Positions 51,128 through 58,830 of a DNA stretch of 64,000 bases are shown piece by piece. The position numbers were made by a program, and so were the translations under genes. The notes below the pieces were generated by a model. It was not told the DNA's origin, ran no database searches, and saw nothing but the letters and a program-made list of their open reading frames with translations. Origin of the DNA: Phytohabitans suffuscus (lineage in GTDB: Bacteria > Actinomycetota > Actinomycetes > Mycobacteriales > Micromonosporaceae). Positions within the stretch are counted from its first letter, which is position 1. Each line of letters starts with the position of its first letter. The DNA lies in NCBI RefSeq assembly GCF_011764565.1, contig NZ_AP022871.1, forward strand, positions 8,308,320 through 8,372,319, in the 5' to 3' direction.

Positions 51128-53224
51128 ATGAGGCGTACGCGTTGGCGGCTCGGACTCGTCGCGGCGGCCACCGCCGGACTCGTCGCCGCGACCGGCATCA
51201 TCCTCGCGACGAGCGCGCAGGCGGCGGTCGGCTGCCGCGTGACCTACTCGGCCGGCAGCCAGTGGCCGGGCGGCTTCACCGCCAACGTCGGCATCACGAA
51301 CCTCGGCGACCCGGTCAACGGCTGGAGCCTGGTCTGGACGTTCCCGTCCGGGCAGCGGGTGACCCAGGCGTGGAACGCGAACGTCACCTCCTCCGGCGCC
51401 ACGGTCACCGCGACCAACGTCGGCTACAACGGCGCGATCGCCACCAACGGCACCGTGTCGTTCGGGTTCAACGGCTCGTGGAGCGGCACCAACACCGCGC
51501 CCACGTCGTTCGCGCTCAACGGCGTGACCTGCACCGGCAGCGTGGGCGGCACCACGCCGCCGCCCACGAGCGGCGCGCCGCCCACGTCCGCGCCGCCGAC
51601 CACCCGGCCGCCGACCACGCCGCCGCCGGCGGGCAACGCGATGGCCGCCGTGGCCGCGATGCAGCCCGGCTGGAACCTGGGCAACTCGCTCGACGCGGTC
51701 GGCGCCGACGAGACCGCGTGGGGCAACCCGCGGGTCACCGCGGCGCTGCTGGACAACATCCGCGCGCAGGGCTTCAACAGCATCCGGATCCCGGTCACCT
51801 GGAGCAACCACCACGGCGGCGCGCCGAGCTACACGATCGACGCGGCCTGGCTCAGCCGGGTGCGCGAGGTGGTCGACTGGGCCATCGCCGACGGCTTCTA
51901 CGTGATGATCAACCTGCACCACGACTCGTGGCAGTGGATCAACACGATGCCCACCGACCGCACCAACGTGCTCAACCGGTACAACGCGCTGTGGCGGCAG
52001 CTCGCGGCCGCGTTCCGCGACTCCTCGCCGCGGCTGACCTTCGAGAGCGTGAACGAGCCGCAGTTCACCGGCGCCTCCAGCGAGGCGCAGAGCATCTCGC
52101 TGCTGAACGAGCTGAACACGTCGTTCCGCGACATCGTCCGCGCCTCCGGCGGCAACAACGCCACCCGCCTGCTGGTCATCCCGACCCTGCACACCAACGC
52201 CGACGCGGCCCGGGTCGACCCGGCGCTGGCCTGGTTCACCGCCACGAACGACCCGAACCTGATCGCCACCGTGCACTACTACGGCTACTGGCCGTTCAGC
52301 GTGAACGTCGCCGGCGGCACCCGCTTCGACGCCACCGCCCAGCAGGACCTGACCGGCGCGTTCGACCGCGTGTACAACGCGTTCGTCGCCCGGAACATCC
52401 CCGTGATCATCGGCGAGTACGGCCTGCTCGGCTTCGACCGGCACACCGGCACGATCGAGCAGGGCGAGAAGCTGAAGTTCTTCGAGTTCCTCGCCTGGTA
52501 CGCCCGCGACCGGCGGATCACCACCCAGCTCTGGGACAACGGGCAGCACTTCGGCCGCACGTCGTTCCAGTGGAGCGACCCGGAGCTGTTCGCCCAGATC
52601 AGGTCGGGCTGGACCACCCGCTCCGGCACCGCCTCCAGCGACCAGGTGTACGTGCCGCGCACCGGCTCGGTCACCGGCAAGAGCCTGACGCTCAACCTCA
52701 ACGGGCTCTCGTTCCAGGGCCTGCGGCAGGGGAGCACCGACCTGGCCAGCGGCACCGACTACACGGTCTCCGGCAGCACGCTGACGCTCACCGCCGCCGC
52801 GGTCACCCGGCTGGTCGGCTCCCGGGCGTACGGCGTCAACGCCACCGTCCAGGCGCGCTTCTCGGCCGGCGTGCCGTGGCGGATCAGCGTCATCACGTAC
52901 GACCCGCCGGTGCTGTCGAACGCCACCGGACAGACCGGCTCCTTCAACGTGCCGACCCAGTTCCGCGGCGACCAGCTCGCCACGATGGAGGCCAGGTACG
53001 CGGACGGCGGCAACGCCGGCCCGCACAACTGGACCTCCTTCAAGGAGTACGACGTGGCGTTCGCGCCGAACTACACCGGCAACACGATCACGCTCAAGCC
53101 GGAGTTCTTCGCCGAGGTCAACGACGGCCAGCGGGTGACGCTGACGTTCCACTTCTGGAGCGGCACCACGCTCACCTACTACGTCACCAGGTCCGGCGCC
53201 AACGTCACCGGCACCGTGAGCTAG
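51128..53224 (+). CDS. secreted endoglucanase: CBM2 - linker - GH5 - X2-like module
   Basis: 698 residues. Signal peptide 1-33; CBM2 about 34-138 (CRVTYSAGSQWPGGFTANVG, with the flat-face Trp residues and the CRV...VTC disulfide); Thr/Pro linker 140-172; GH5 catalytic domain about 173-505 with GWNLGNSLDAVG, the acid/base Glu in FESVNEPQF and the nucleophile Glu in IIGEYGLLGF; then an X2-like Ig domain (TGKSLTLNLNGLSFQGLRQG) and a further C-terminal module. It hydrolyses beta-1,4-glucan outside the cell. It follows its own near-consensus promoter. With the pectate lyase it forms a plant-cell-wall set. Confidence 0.93.
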   Translation: MRRTRWRLGLVAAATAGLVAATGIILATSAQAAVGCRVTYSAGSQWPGGFTANVGITNLGDPVNGWSLVWTFPSGQRVTQAWNANVTSSGATVTATNVGYNGAIATNGTVSFGFNGSWSGTNTAPTSFALNGVTCTGSVGGTTPPPTSGAPPTSAPPTTRPPTTPPPAGNAMAAVAAMQPGWNLGNSLDAVGADETAWGNPRVTAALLDNIRAQGFNSIRIPVTWSNHHGGAPSYTIDAAWLSRVREVVDWAIADGFYVMINLHHDSWQWINTMPTDRTNVLNRYNALWRQLAAAFRDSSPRLTFESVNEPQFTGASSEAQSISLLNELNTSFRDIVRASGGNNATRLLVIPTLHTNADAARVDPALAWFTATNDPNLIATVHYYGYWPFSVNVAGGTRFDATAQQDLTGAFDRVYNAFVARNIPVIIGEYGLLGFDRHTGTIEQGEKLKFFEFLAWYARDRRITTQLWDNGQHFGRTSFQWSDPELFAQIRSGWTTRSGTASSDQVYVPRTGSVTGKSLTLNLNGLSFQGLRQGSTDLASGTDYTVSGSTLTLTAAAVTRLVGSRAYGVNATVQARFSAGVPWRISVITYDPPVLSNATGQTGSFNVPTQFRGDQLATMEARYADGGNAGPHNWTSFKEYDVAFAPNYTGNTITLKPEFFAEVNDGQRVTLTFHFWSGTTLTYYVTRSGANVTGTVS

Positions 53225-53232
53225 CGCCACAC

Positions 53233-54186
53233 CTACGGCGTGCGGGGGGTGGGGACGGCGGGGTGCGGGGGCGGGGCGCCGGCGGCGGTCATCGTGAGGC
53301 CGGCCACCCGGCGGCCGCCGGAGAACCAGGCGCCGGTCATGTCGGTGCCGGTGACGGTGGCGCGGTACTCGCCGTCGAACTCCACGGACCGGCTGCCCTT
53401 GCGGCGGTAGCCGGTCTCGCGCCACACGAGCTGTACCCCGTCGGCGGTCTCGCGGCCGTTGGGGGTCTCCACCCAGCCGGTGACCTCGGTGGTGGTGCCG
53501 GAGCCGGGGTACTCCATCGCGCCCTTGAAGCGGGTCGCGTCCCAGCGGTCGATGTCGAGCCAGACGCGGTGGCCGTCGCGGGTGCCGTCCCAGAACGACT
53601 CGACGGGCGCCGTCCTGGCGCTGCGCAGGATCGCGTGGATGGCGCCTTCGGCGAGGGCCAGGAACTGGTAGGCGTACCGCGGGTCGGCGTCCTCGCGCCT
53701 GGACCCGGTCAGCTCGTACAGGCGGTGCAGCTGGCTCACCGCCCGCTCCACCTCCTCGTCCATCGCGCCCTGCCGCACCAGCGCGCGCATGGCCGGGGTG
53801 AGCAGGTCGTCCGGGGTCCCGGCCAGGCGCGGGTGGACCTGCGCGAGGGCGCGCCGCACCTGGTGGAACGCGGTGCGGATGCCGCGCCGCGGGTTGGCGG
53901 TGGCCATCGGGAGCAGGTCGACGAGGTTGCTCGGCACCGGGGCGCCGTCGCCGGGTGGTACGGCGGTGCCGGCCAGCACGCCCGCGACGCTGCGCCCGGC
54001 CTCGTCCAGTGTGGACTCCCACTCCGGCGCGCCCGGACCGGCCTCGGGCCGCCTGGCGGGGCGCCCGCCCGCGGCGGCGGCGAGCGCGGAGGTGATCCAG
54101 CCCCGGTAGAGGACCAGGAGCGCCAGGGTGACGCCGGGCCAGGCGAGCACACCGACCATGCGCCAGGTGAATTCCATACCATTCAT
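53233..54186 (-). CDS. membrane-anchored hypothetical protein
   Basis: 317 residues. ATG 54186; one N-terminal membrane helix (WRMVGVLAWPGVTLALLVLY) is followed by a cytosolic or external region that is Arg-rich in the middle (RRALAQVHPRLAGTPDDLLT) and ends in a beta-rich segment (GTDMTGAWFSGGRRVAGLTM). No family recognised. It is convergent with the GH5 endoglucanase and divergent from the DUF1080 fragment. The last third could be a ligand-binding domain of about 120 residues. Confidence 0.65.
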   Translation of the reverse strand: MNGMEFTWRMVGVLAWPGVTLALLVLYRGWITSALAAAAGGRPARRPEAGPGAPEWESTLDEAGRSVAGVLAGTAVPPGDGAPVPSNLVDLLPMATANPRRGIRTAFHQVRRALAQVHPRLAGTPDDLLTPAMRALVRQGAMDEEVERAVSQLHRLYELTGSRREDADPRYAYQFLALAEGAIHAILRSARTAPVESFWDGTRDGHRVWLDIDRWDATRFKGAMEYPGSGTTTEVTGWVETPNGRETADGVQLVWRETGYRRKGSRSVEFDGEYRATVTGTDMTGAWFSGGRRVAGLTMTAAGAPPPHPAVPTPRTP

Positions 54187-54321
54187 CGGCCCACCCCCGT
54201 TGTGGCGTCAAATGGCCTGATTATCCCCCACGAAGACACGGAACACATCGGACAGTCCGTCCGGTGCGGGCACCTTCCGAGCTCCCGGCGCTTCTGGCGC
54301 GACGAGGGCGACTTTTGATCG

Positions 54322-54687
54322 ATGTATCTAAAGATATGGACGTCTGTCGAAAAGTCCTCTAGTGTCACCGCGCTGGACAGCAGCGAGGCGGGCGCCATCC
54401 ACAGCCGCAGGGCCGCCGACCGCAACGCGGCCACCGCGCCGCAGACCTGGCAGTCGTACGACGTCGTCTTCCGCGCCGCCCGCTTCGACGCCGCCGGCGG
54501 CAAGGTCTCGCCCGCCCGCGTGACCGTGGTGTGGAACGGCTTCGTGGTGCACGACGACGTCGCGATCGACGGCCCGACCGGCGGCGGCGCGGAGGAGAGC
54601 GCGCTGGCCGGCCCGATCCGCCTGCAGGACCACGGCGACCCGGGCGCCAACCCGCGCTTCCGCGACATCTGGCTGGAGCCCCTCTGA
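54322..54687 (+). pseudogene. truncated DUF1080 (3-keto-disaccharide hydrolase-like) fragment
   Basis: An open frame from ATG 54322 encodes, from about 54370, residues matching the C-terminal ~100 residues of the large PA14/DUF1080 protein at 18-21 kb: EAGAI, NAATAPQTWQSYDVVFRAAR against NAATPPETWQTYDIEYRAAR, VTVVWNGFVVHDDVAI and RFRDIWLEPL. The signal peptide and the first half of the DUF1080 domain are absent, and the first 16 codons have no match. It looks like a 3' remnant now placed behind an AT-rich promoter-like segment (TATCTAAAGATA at 54325-54336). Confidence 0.8.
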
Positions 54688-54750
54688 GGCCCGCCCGGCC
54701 GTAGGATTCGGCCGGACCTCCGGAGCTGGCCGGGGCGGAAGGAGCGGGCG

Positions 54751-55191
54751 ATGGCCGAGACCTGGGTGAGCGACGACGACCTGCGCGCGGCGGGGGCGCG
54801 GTACGCCGCCGCCATACCCGGCTACACGCCGCCGGCCGCGCACGGGGTGGCCCGCAGGGACGGCGACGCGCTCACGTTCGGCCACGTCAACCCACCGGGC
54901 GCCGCCCGGCCGCTACCCGCCGTGGTCATGGCGTCCGTCTGCGGGTACGTGGCGACGACCGGCGTCTTCCCGCTGAGCCGCGAGCGGTTCGAGGAGGCTG
55001 TCGCGCGTCTCACACCGGCCGAGGCGGCCACCCACATCCCGCACCCCAACCTGTGGACGTGGCGGGACCTGCTGGCCGGCGGCGGCGCGGGCAGCACGTT
55101 CCTCGCGTTCTACGTCGCGTCGGCGGACGACCCGGTGGTGGACGGCGACGACGCGCGGTTCCGGGATCGCTGGCGTTCCCAAGTGGACTGA
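54751..55191 (+). CDS. hypothetical protein
   Basis: 146 residues. ATG 54751 is preceded by GGAAGGAGCGGGCG. The sequence includes VRRDG-like VARRDGDALTFGHVNPPGAA, a hydrophobic AVVMASVCGYVATTGVFPLS and FLAFYVASADDPVVDGDDAR. No signal peptide. No family recognised; the length and the balanced composition suggest a soluble single domain. It is followed 54 bases later by the SAV2177-type methyltransferase gene, so the two may be co-transcribed. Confidence 0.65.
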   Translation: MAETWVSDDDLRAAGARYAAAIPGYTPPAAHGVARRDGDALTFGHVNPPGAARPLPAVVMASVCGYVATTGVFPLSRERFEEAVARLTPAEAATHIPHPNLWTWRDLLAGGGAGSTFLAFYVASADDPVVDGDDARFRDRWRSQVD

Positions 55192-55245
55192 CTAAGCTGG
55201 GCGTCGCCGTTTTCACCGTCCGTATCGATCCTGGCAGGGGTGCCG

Positions 55246-56049
55246 ATGGACCAGCCGCCCTGGGCGGAAGGTATCGACCTTTCGCGACCCAGTCCGGCCC
55301 GCGTGTACGACTACCTGCTGGGTGGCGGGCACAACTTCGCGTCCGACCGGGCCCTGGCGGAGCAGATGCTGGCCGTCGAGCCGGACGCGCGCCGCTGGGC
55401 GGCGGCCAACCGCAGCTTCCTCGGCCGCGCGGTCGAGGCGCTGCTCGACGTCGGGGTGCGGCAGTTCATCGACCTCGGCGCGGGCATCCCGACCGTGGGC
55501 AACGTGCACGACATCGCGCTCGGCGCCACGTCGGACGCCCGGGTGGTGTACGTCGACGTCGACCAGGTGGCGGTCAGCCACAGCCGGCACCTGGTGGCCG
55601 ACGTGGCCGACCGGGTCGGCGTGGTCCAGGCCGACCTGCGCTCGCCGCGCGGCGTGCTCGGCGACCCGGTCACCCAGCGGCTGATCGACTTCAGCCGCCC
55701 GGTCGGCATCCTGATGGTCGCGGTCCTGCACTTCGTCCCGGACTCCGACGACCCGGGGGCCGTGCTGGCGGCCTACCGCGACGCGGTCCCGACCGGCAGC
55801 GGCCTGGTCATCTCGCACATGAGCTACCCGGCGCGGATGACCGACGAGGTCAAGCAGACGGTCAAGACCTACAGCTCGAGCGCGGCGCCGCTGACGTTCC
55901 GCACCCAGCCCGAGGTCGAGGCGCTGTTCGCCGGCTGGTGGCTCGCCGACCCGGGCGTGGTCCCGGTGCTGGAGTGGCGCCCGCCGGCCTCGGGCGACGG
56001 CGGCGCGCCGGACATCCCGGGCCTGGTCGGCGTCGGCATCAAAGCCTAG
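55246..56049 (+). CDS. SAM-dependent methyltransferase, SAV2177/DUF574 type
   Basis: 267 residues. ATG 55246 with GCAGGGG upstream; a GTG two codons earlier (55240) is possible. The start SRPSPARVYDYLLGGGHNFA is the signature of the actinobacterial SAV2177 methyltransferase family, followed by the SAM motif FIDLGAGIPTVGNVHDIA and VVYVDVDQVAVSHSRHLV. Residues 140-200 (VGILMVAVLHFVPDSDDPGA) fit the rest of the Rossmann core. Substrates are unknown; many copies occur per actinobacterial genome. A perfect hairpin (56069-56086) follows. Confidence 0.9.
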   Translation: MDQPPWAEGIDLSRPSPARVYDYLLGGGHNFASDRALAEQMLAVEPDARRWAAANRSFLGRAVEALLDVGVRQFIDLGAGIPTVGNVHDIALGATSDARVVYVDVDQVAVSHSRHLVADVADRVGVVQADLRSPRGVLGDPVTQRLIDFSRPVGILMVAVLHFVPDSDDPGAVLAAYRDAVPTGSGLVISHMSYPARMTDEVKQTVKTYSSSAAPLTFRTQPEVEALFAGWWLADPGVVPVLEWRPPASGDGGAPDIPGLVGVGIKA

Positions 56050-56068
56050 CCACCCGGTCCGCGCCCCA

Positions 56069-56086
56069 CCCGCCCGCGCGGGCGGG
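56069..56086 (+). terminator. terminator after the methyltransferase gene
   Basis: Stem CCCGCCC (56069-56075) / GGGCGGG (56080-56086), loop GCGC, followed by GTTT. Confidence 0.75.
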
Positions 56087-56155
56087 GTTTGAACCGCGCG
56101 CCCCGGGGAATGCCGCATCGCCGTAGCGGAGCGGACGGGCCGGGGGGTTGTTGCC

Positions 56156-57895
56156 GTGACGAGGATCGAGCCACGTCCGAGCCCGATGGTGGCCCGCCCC
56201 TGGCCGGTGCGGGCGCGGGTCCGGGGGTCGTTCCTGGGCCGCACGCTGCGCCAGACGGACGCCAAGCAGATCGGGATCATGTACGGGATCACCGCGTTCG
56301 CGTTCTTCGCGGTCGGCGGTATGCTGGCGCTGCTGATGCGCGCCGAGCTGGCCCGCCCCGGCCTGCAGTTCCTCTCACCGGAGCAGTACAACCAGCTCTT
56401 CACGATCCACGGCACGATCATGCTGCTGCTGTTCGCGACGCCGATCGTGTTCGCGTTCGCCAACTTCGTCGTCCCGCTGGGCATCGGCGCCCCGGATGTC
56501 GCGTTTCCCCGGCTCAACGCGCTCGCCTACTGGCTGTTCGCGTTCGGCGGCTCGCTCGTGCTGGCCGGCTTCCTCACGCCGGGCGGCGCCGCCGACTTCG
56601 GCTGGACCGGCTACGCGCCCCTGTCGACCGCGATGCACTCGCCGGGCGTGGGCGCCAACATGTGGATCATCGGCCTCGTCCTCTCCGGCCTGGGTACGAT
56701 CCTCGCCGCGGTAAACATGATCACCACGATCGTGACGCTGCGGGCCCCGGGCATGACCCTGTTCCGGATGCCGATCTTCACCTGGAACATCCTGCTCACC
56801 AGCATCATGGTGATCATGGTGTTTCCGCTGCTCGCCGCCACGCTGCTGGCGCTGCTCGCGGACCGGATGCTCAACGCCCACGTCTTCGACGCGACGTCCG
56901 GCGGGGCGGTGCTGTGGCAGCACCTGTTCTGGTTCTTCGGCCACCCCGAGGTGTACATCGTGGCGCTGCCGTTCTTCGGCATCATCAGCGAGGTCATCCC
57001 GGTCTTCGCCCGCAAGCCGATCTTCGGGTACAAGGGTCTCGTCGCGGCCACGATCGCGATCACGCTGCTGTCGATGAGCGTGTGGGCGCACCACATGTTC
57101 GCCACCGGCCAGGTGCTGCTGCCGTTCTTCAGCTTCCTGAGCTTCCTGATCGCCGTGCCCACCGGCATCAAGTTCTTCAACTGGATCGGCACGCTGTGGC
57201 GGGGCCAGCTCACCTTCGAGACCCCGATGCTGTTCGCGCTCGGCTTCCTGGTCACCTTCCTGCTCGGCGGGCTGTCCGGGGTGCTGCTCGCGTCCCCGCC
57301 GGTCGATTTCCAGGTCACCGACTCGTACTTCGTGGTGGCCCACTTCCACTACGTCCTCTTCGGCACCATCGTGTTCGCCGTGTACGCCGGCGTCTACTTC
57401 TGGTTTCCCAAGATGTTCGGCCGGATGCTGGACGAGCGGCTGGGCCGGGTGCACTTCTGGCTCACGTTCATCGGGTTCCAGGTCACGTTCCTGGTGCAGC
57501 ACTGGCTGGGTGCCGAGGGCTTCCCCCGCCGGTACGCCGACTACCTGCCCACCGACGGGTTCACCACGCTCAACACGGTCTCCACGATCGGCTCGTTCGT
57601 GCTCGGCGCCTCCAGCCTGCCGTTCGTGTACAACCTGTGGCGCTCGTTCCGGGCCGGCGAGGTGGTGACGGGCTTCGACCCGTGGGGCCACGGCAACTCC
57701 CTGGAGTGGGCCACGAGCTGCCCGCCGCCACTGCGCAACTTCGACCGGATGCCCCGGATCCGCTCCGAGCGGCCGGCCTTCGACCTGAAGTTTCCGCACC
57801 TGACCCCCGGCGGGCAGGCGGCCGGCGCCCCGCCGGAGGCCGGCGCCGGGCCGCTCACCGGCGAGCCCCGCGGCGCCGGCGAGGTCGAACGCTGA
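56156..57895 (+). CDS. ctaD: cytochrome c oxidase subunit I
   Basis: 579 residues, polytopic. Haem-copper oxidase motifs: HGTIMLLLFATPIVFAFANF (low-spin haem His in LFTIHGTIM), WFFGHPEVYIVALPFFGIIS (Cu-B His and the His-Tyr cross-link pair HPEVY), SVWAHHMFATG (Cu-B His-His) and YFVVAHFHYVLFGTI (haem a3 and a ligands). It is the catalytic subunit of aa3-type terminal oxidase in the membrane. No ctaC, ctaE or ctaF neighbour is present, so it is probably a second or orphan copy. GTG 56156 is used; an ATG lies ten codons in. Confidence 0.93.
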   Translation: MTRIEPRPSPMVARPWPVRARVRGSFLGRTLRQTDAKQIGIMYGITAFAFFAVGGMLALLMRAELARPGLQFLSPEQYNQLFTIHGTIMLLLFATPIVFAFANFVVPLGIGAPDVAFPRLNALAYWLFAFGGSLVLAGFLTPGGAADFGWTGYAPLSTAMHSPGVGANMWIIGLVLSGLGTILAAVNMITTIVTLRAPGMTLFRMPIFTWNILLTSIMVIMVFPLLAATLLALLADRMLNAHVFDATSGGAVLWQHLFWFFGHPEVYIVALPFFGIISEVIPVFARKPIFGYKGLVAATIAITLLSMSVWAHHMFATGQVLLPFFSFLSFLIAVPTGIKFFNWIGTLWRGQLTFETPMLFALGFLVTFLLGGLSGVLLASPPVDFQVTDSYFVVAHFHYVLFGTIVFAVYAGVYFWFPKMFGRMLDERLGRVHFWLTFIGFQVTFLVQHWLGAEGFPRRYADYLPTDGFTTLNTVSTIGSFVLGASSLPFVYNLWRSFRAGEVVTGFDPWGHGNSLEWATSCPPPLRNFDRMPRIRSERPAFDLKFPHLTPGGQAAGAPPEAGAGPLTGEPRGAGEVER

Positions 57896-57921
57896 GCCCT
57901 CTACCGCGGCCCTCTACCGCC
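57896..57921. repeat. 13-bp tandem duplication between convergent genes
   Basis: GCCCTCTACCGCG (57896-57908) and GCCCTCTACCGCC (57909-57921) start after the ctaD stop and include the stop region of the minus-strand reductase. Being 13 bases, it is not in frame with either gene. Confidence 0.8.
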
Positions 57922-58675
57922 GCGGCGGGGCGGTGCCGGTGGTCGGGATGCCGCTGCGGTCGCGCGGGGTCCGGGCGCGCGGGTCGTCGGAGGTGCGGGC
58001 CCGCGCGGCGGCGTCCGTCCAGTCCTGCGAGCTCATCTTCGCCGGTACCTCGGGATCGAGGCGGGCGTGCATGTCCTCCGCGGTCAGGTCCGCGGTGAAC
58101 AGCGGCGAACCGGGCTGCTGCCGGCGCCCGCCGCGGGCCAGGTCGCCGGAGTCCACCGGCTCGAAGCCGAGCTGCTCGACGAGGTCCTCGACCTCCCGCT
58201 TGGCCTGCGGGTCGTTGCCGGCGACCGGCATGCCGTACCGCTCCAGCGCGCCGCCGGTGTGCCCGTAGTCGCGCAGGTGGTCCCAGCGCATGGAGTTGAA
58301 CGCCTTGATCACGGCGGCCTGCGGCAGGTGCCGCTGCATCAGCTCGCTGGAGGTGGTGCTGCCGTCGTCGAGCTCGGCGATCGGGCCGTCCCGGTCGGGG
58401 TCGTAGTTGGTGGTGTCCACGACGGTCTTGCCGGCCGTCCCGGCGATCGGCAGGTCGGTGTAGTGGCCGAACGGGATCGACACGATCACGACGTCGCCGA
58501 AGGCGGCCGCCTGCTCGGCGGTGACGGCGCGGGCGTGGTCACCGAGCTGGCTCTCCATCCTGCGCAGCGTGTCCGGCCCGCGCGAGTTGGCGATGGCCAC
58601 GTTGTGGCCGGCCTCGGTGAGATGTTTGGCCAGGGTGCCGCCGATATGTCCGGCACCGATGATGGCGATGTTCAT
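57914..58675 (-). CDS. NADPH-dependent F420 reductase-like protein
   Basis: 253 residues. The N-terminus MNIAIIGAGHIGGTLAKHLT is the dinucleotide-binding strand of the F420H2:NADP oxidoreductase-like family, with DVVIVSIPFGHYTDLP and VVDTTNYDPDRDGPIAELD further on, and KAFNSMRWDHLRDYGHTG near the active site. These enzymes exchange hydride between NADPH and F420, or act as related NAD(P) reductases. It fits the F420-dependent LLM enzyme in this window. The C-terminal ~60 residues are low-complexity and extend past the core fold. Convergent with ctaD. Confidence 0.85.
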   Translation of the reverse strand: MNIAIIGAGHIGGTLAKHLTEAGHNVAIANSRGPDTLRRMESQLGDHARAVTAEQAAAFGDVVIVSIPFGHYTDLPIAGTAGKTVVDTTNYDPDRDGPIAELDDGSTTSSELMQRHLPQAAVIKAFNSMRWDHLRDYGHTGGALERYGMPVAGNDPQAKREVEDLVEQLGFEPVDSGDLARGGRRQQPGSPLFTADLTAEDMHARLDPEVPAKMSSQDWTDAAARARTSDDPRARTPRDRSGIPTTGTAPPRR

Positions 58676-58830
58676 GTCATGGGGCTACCCGCGAGGGCCT
58701 GCGACTAACGGCGCCGCCCGCCTGAACGGCTGATCGCGGTGGGGCGCCGGTGAAGCCGCGATGAAGGCGGGACGAGGCCGCCGGCCCCTGCCGCCGGCCC
58801 CCTGCCGCTGGTGCCCCTGCCGCCAGCGCC

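Noticed and set aside
51071..54211. Minus-strand open frame of about 1050 codons
   Set aside because: It lies opposite the GH5/CBM2 endoglucanase, and only its first part overlaps the real minus-strand gene 53233-54186 in another frame. The composition is a shadow artefact.
56061..56110. tRNA-like GGTTCAAACCCC on the minus strand
   Set aside because: The T-arm stem does not pair on the 5' side and no acceptor or anticodon arms are present; the sequence is next to a terminator hairpin.
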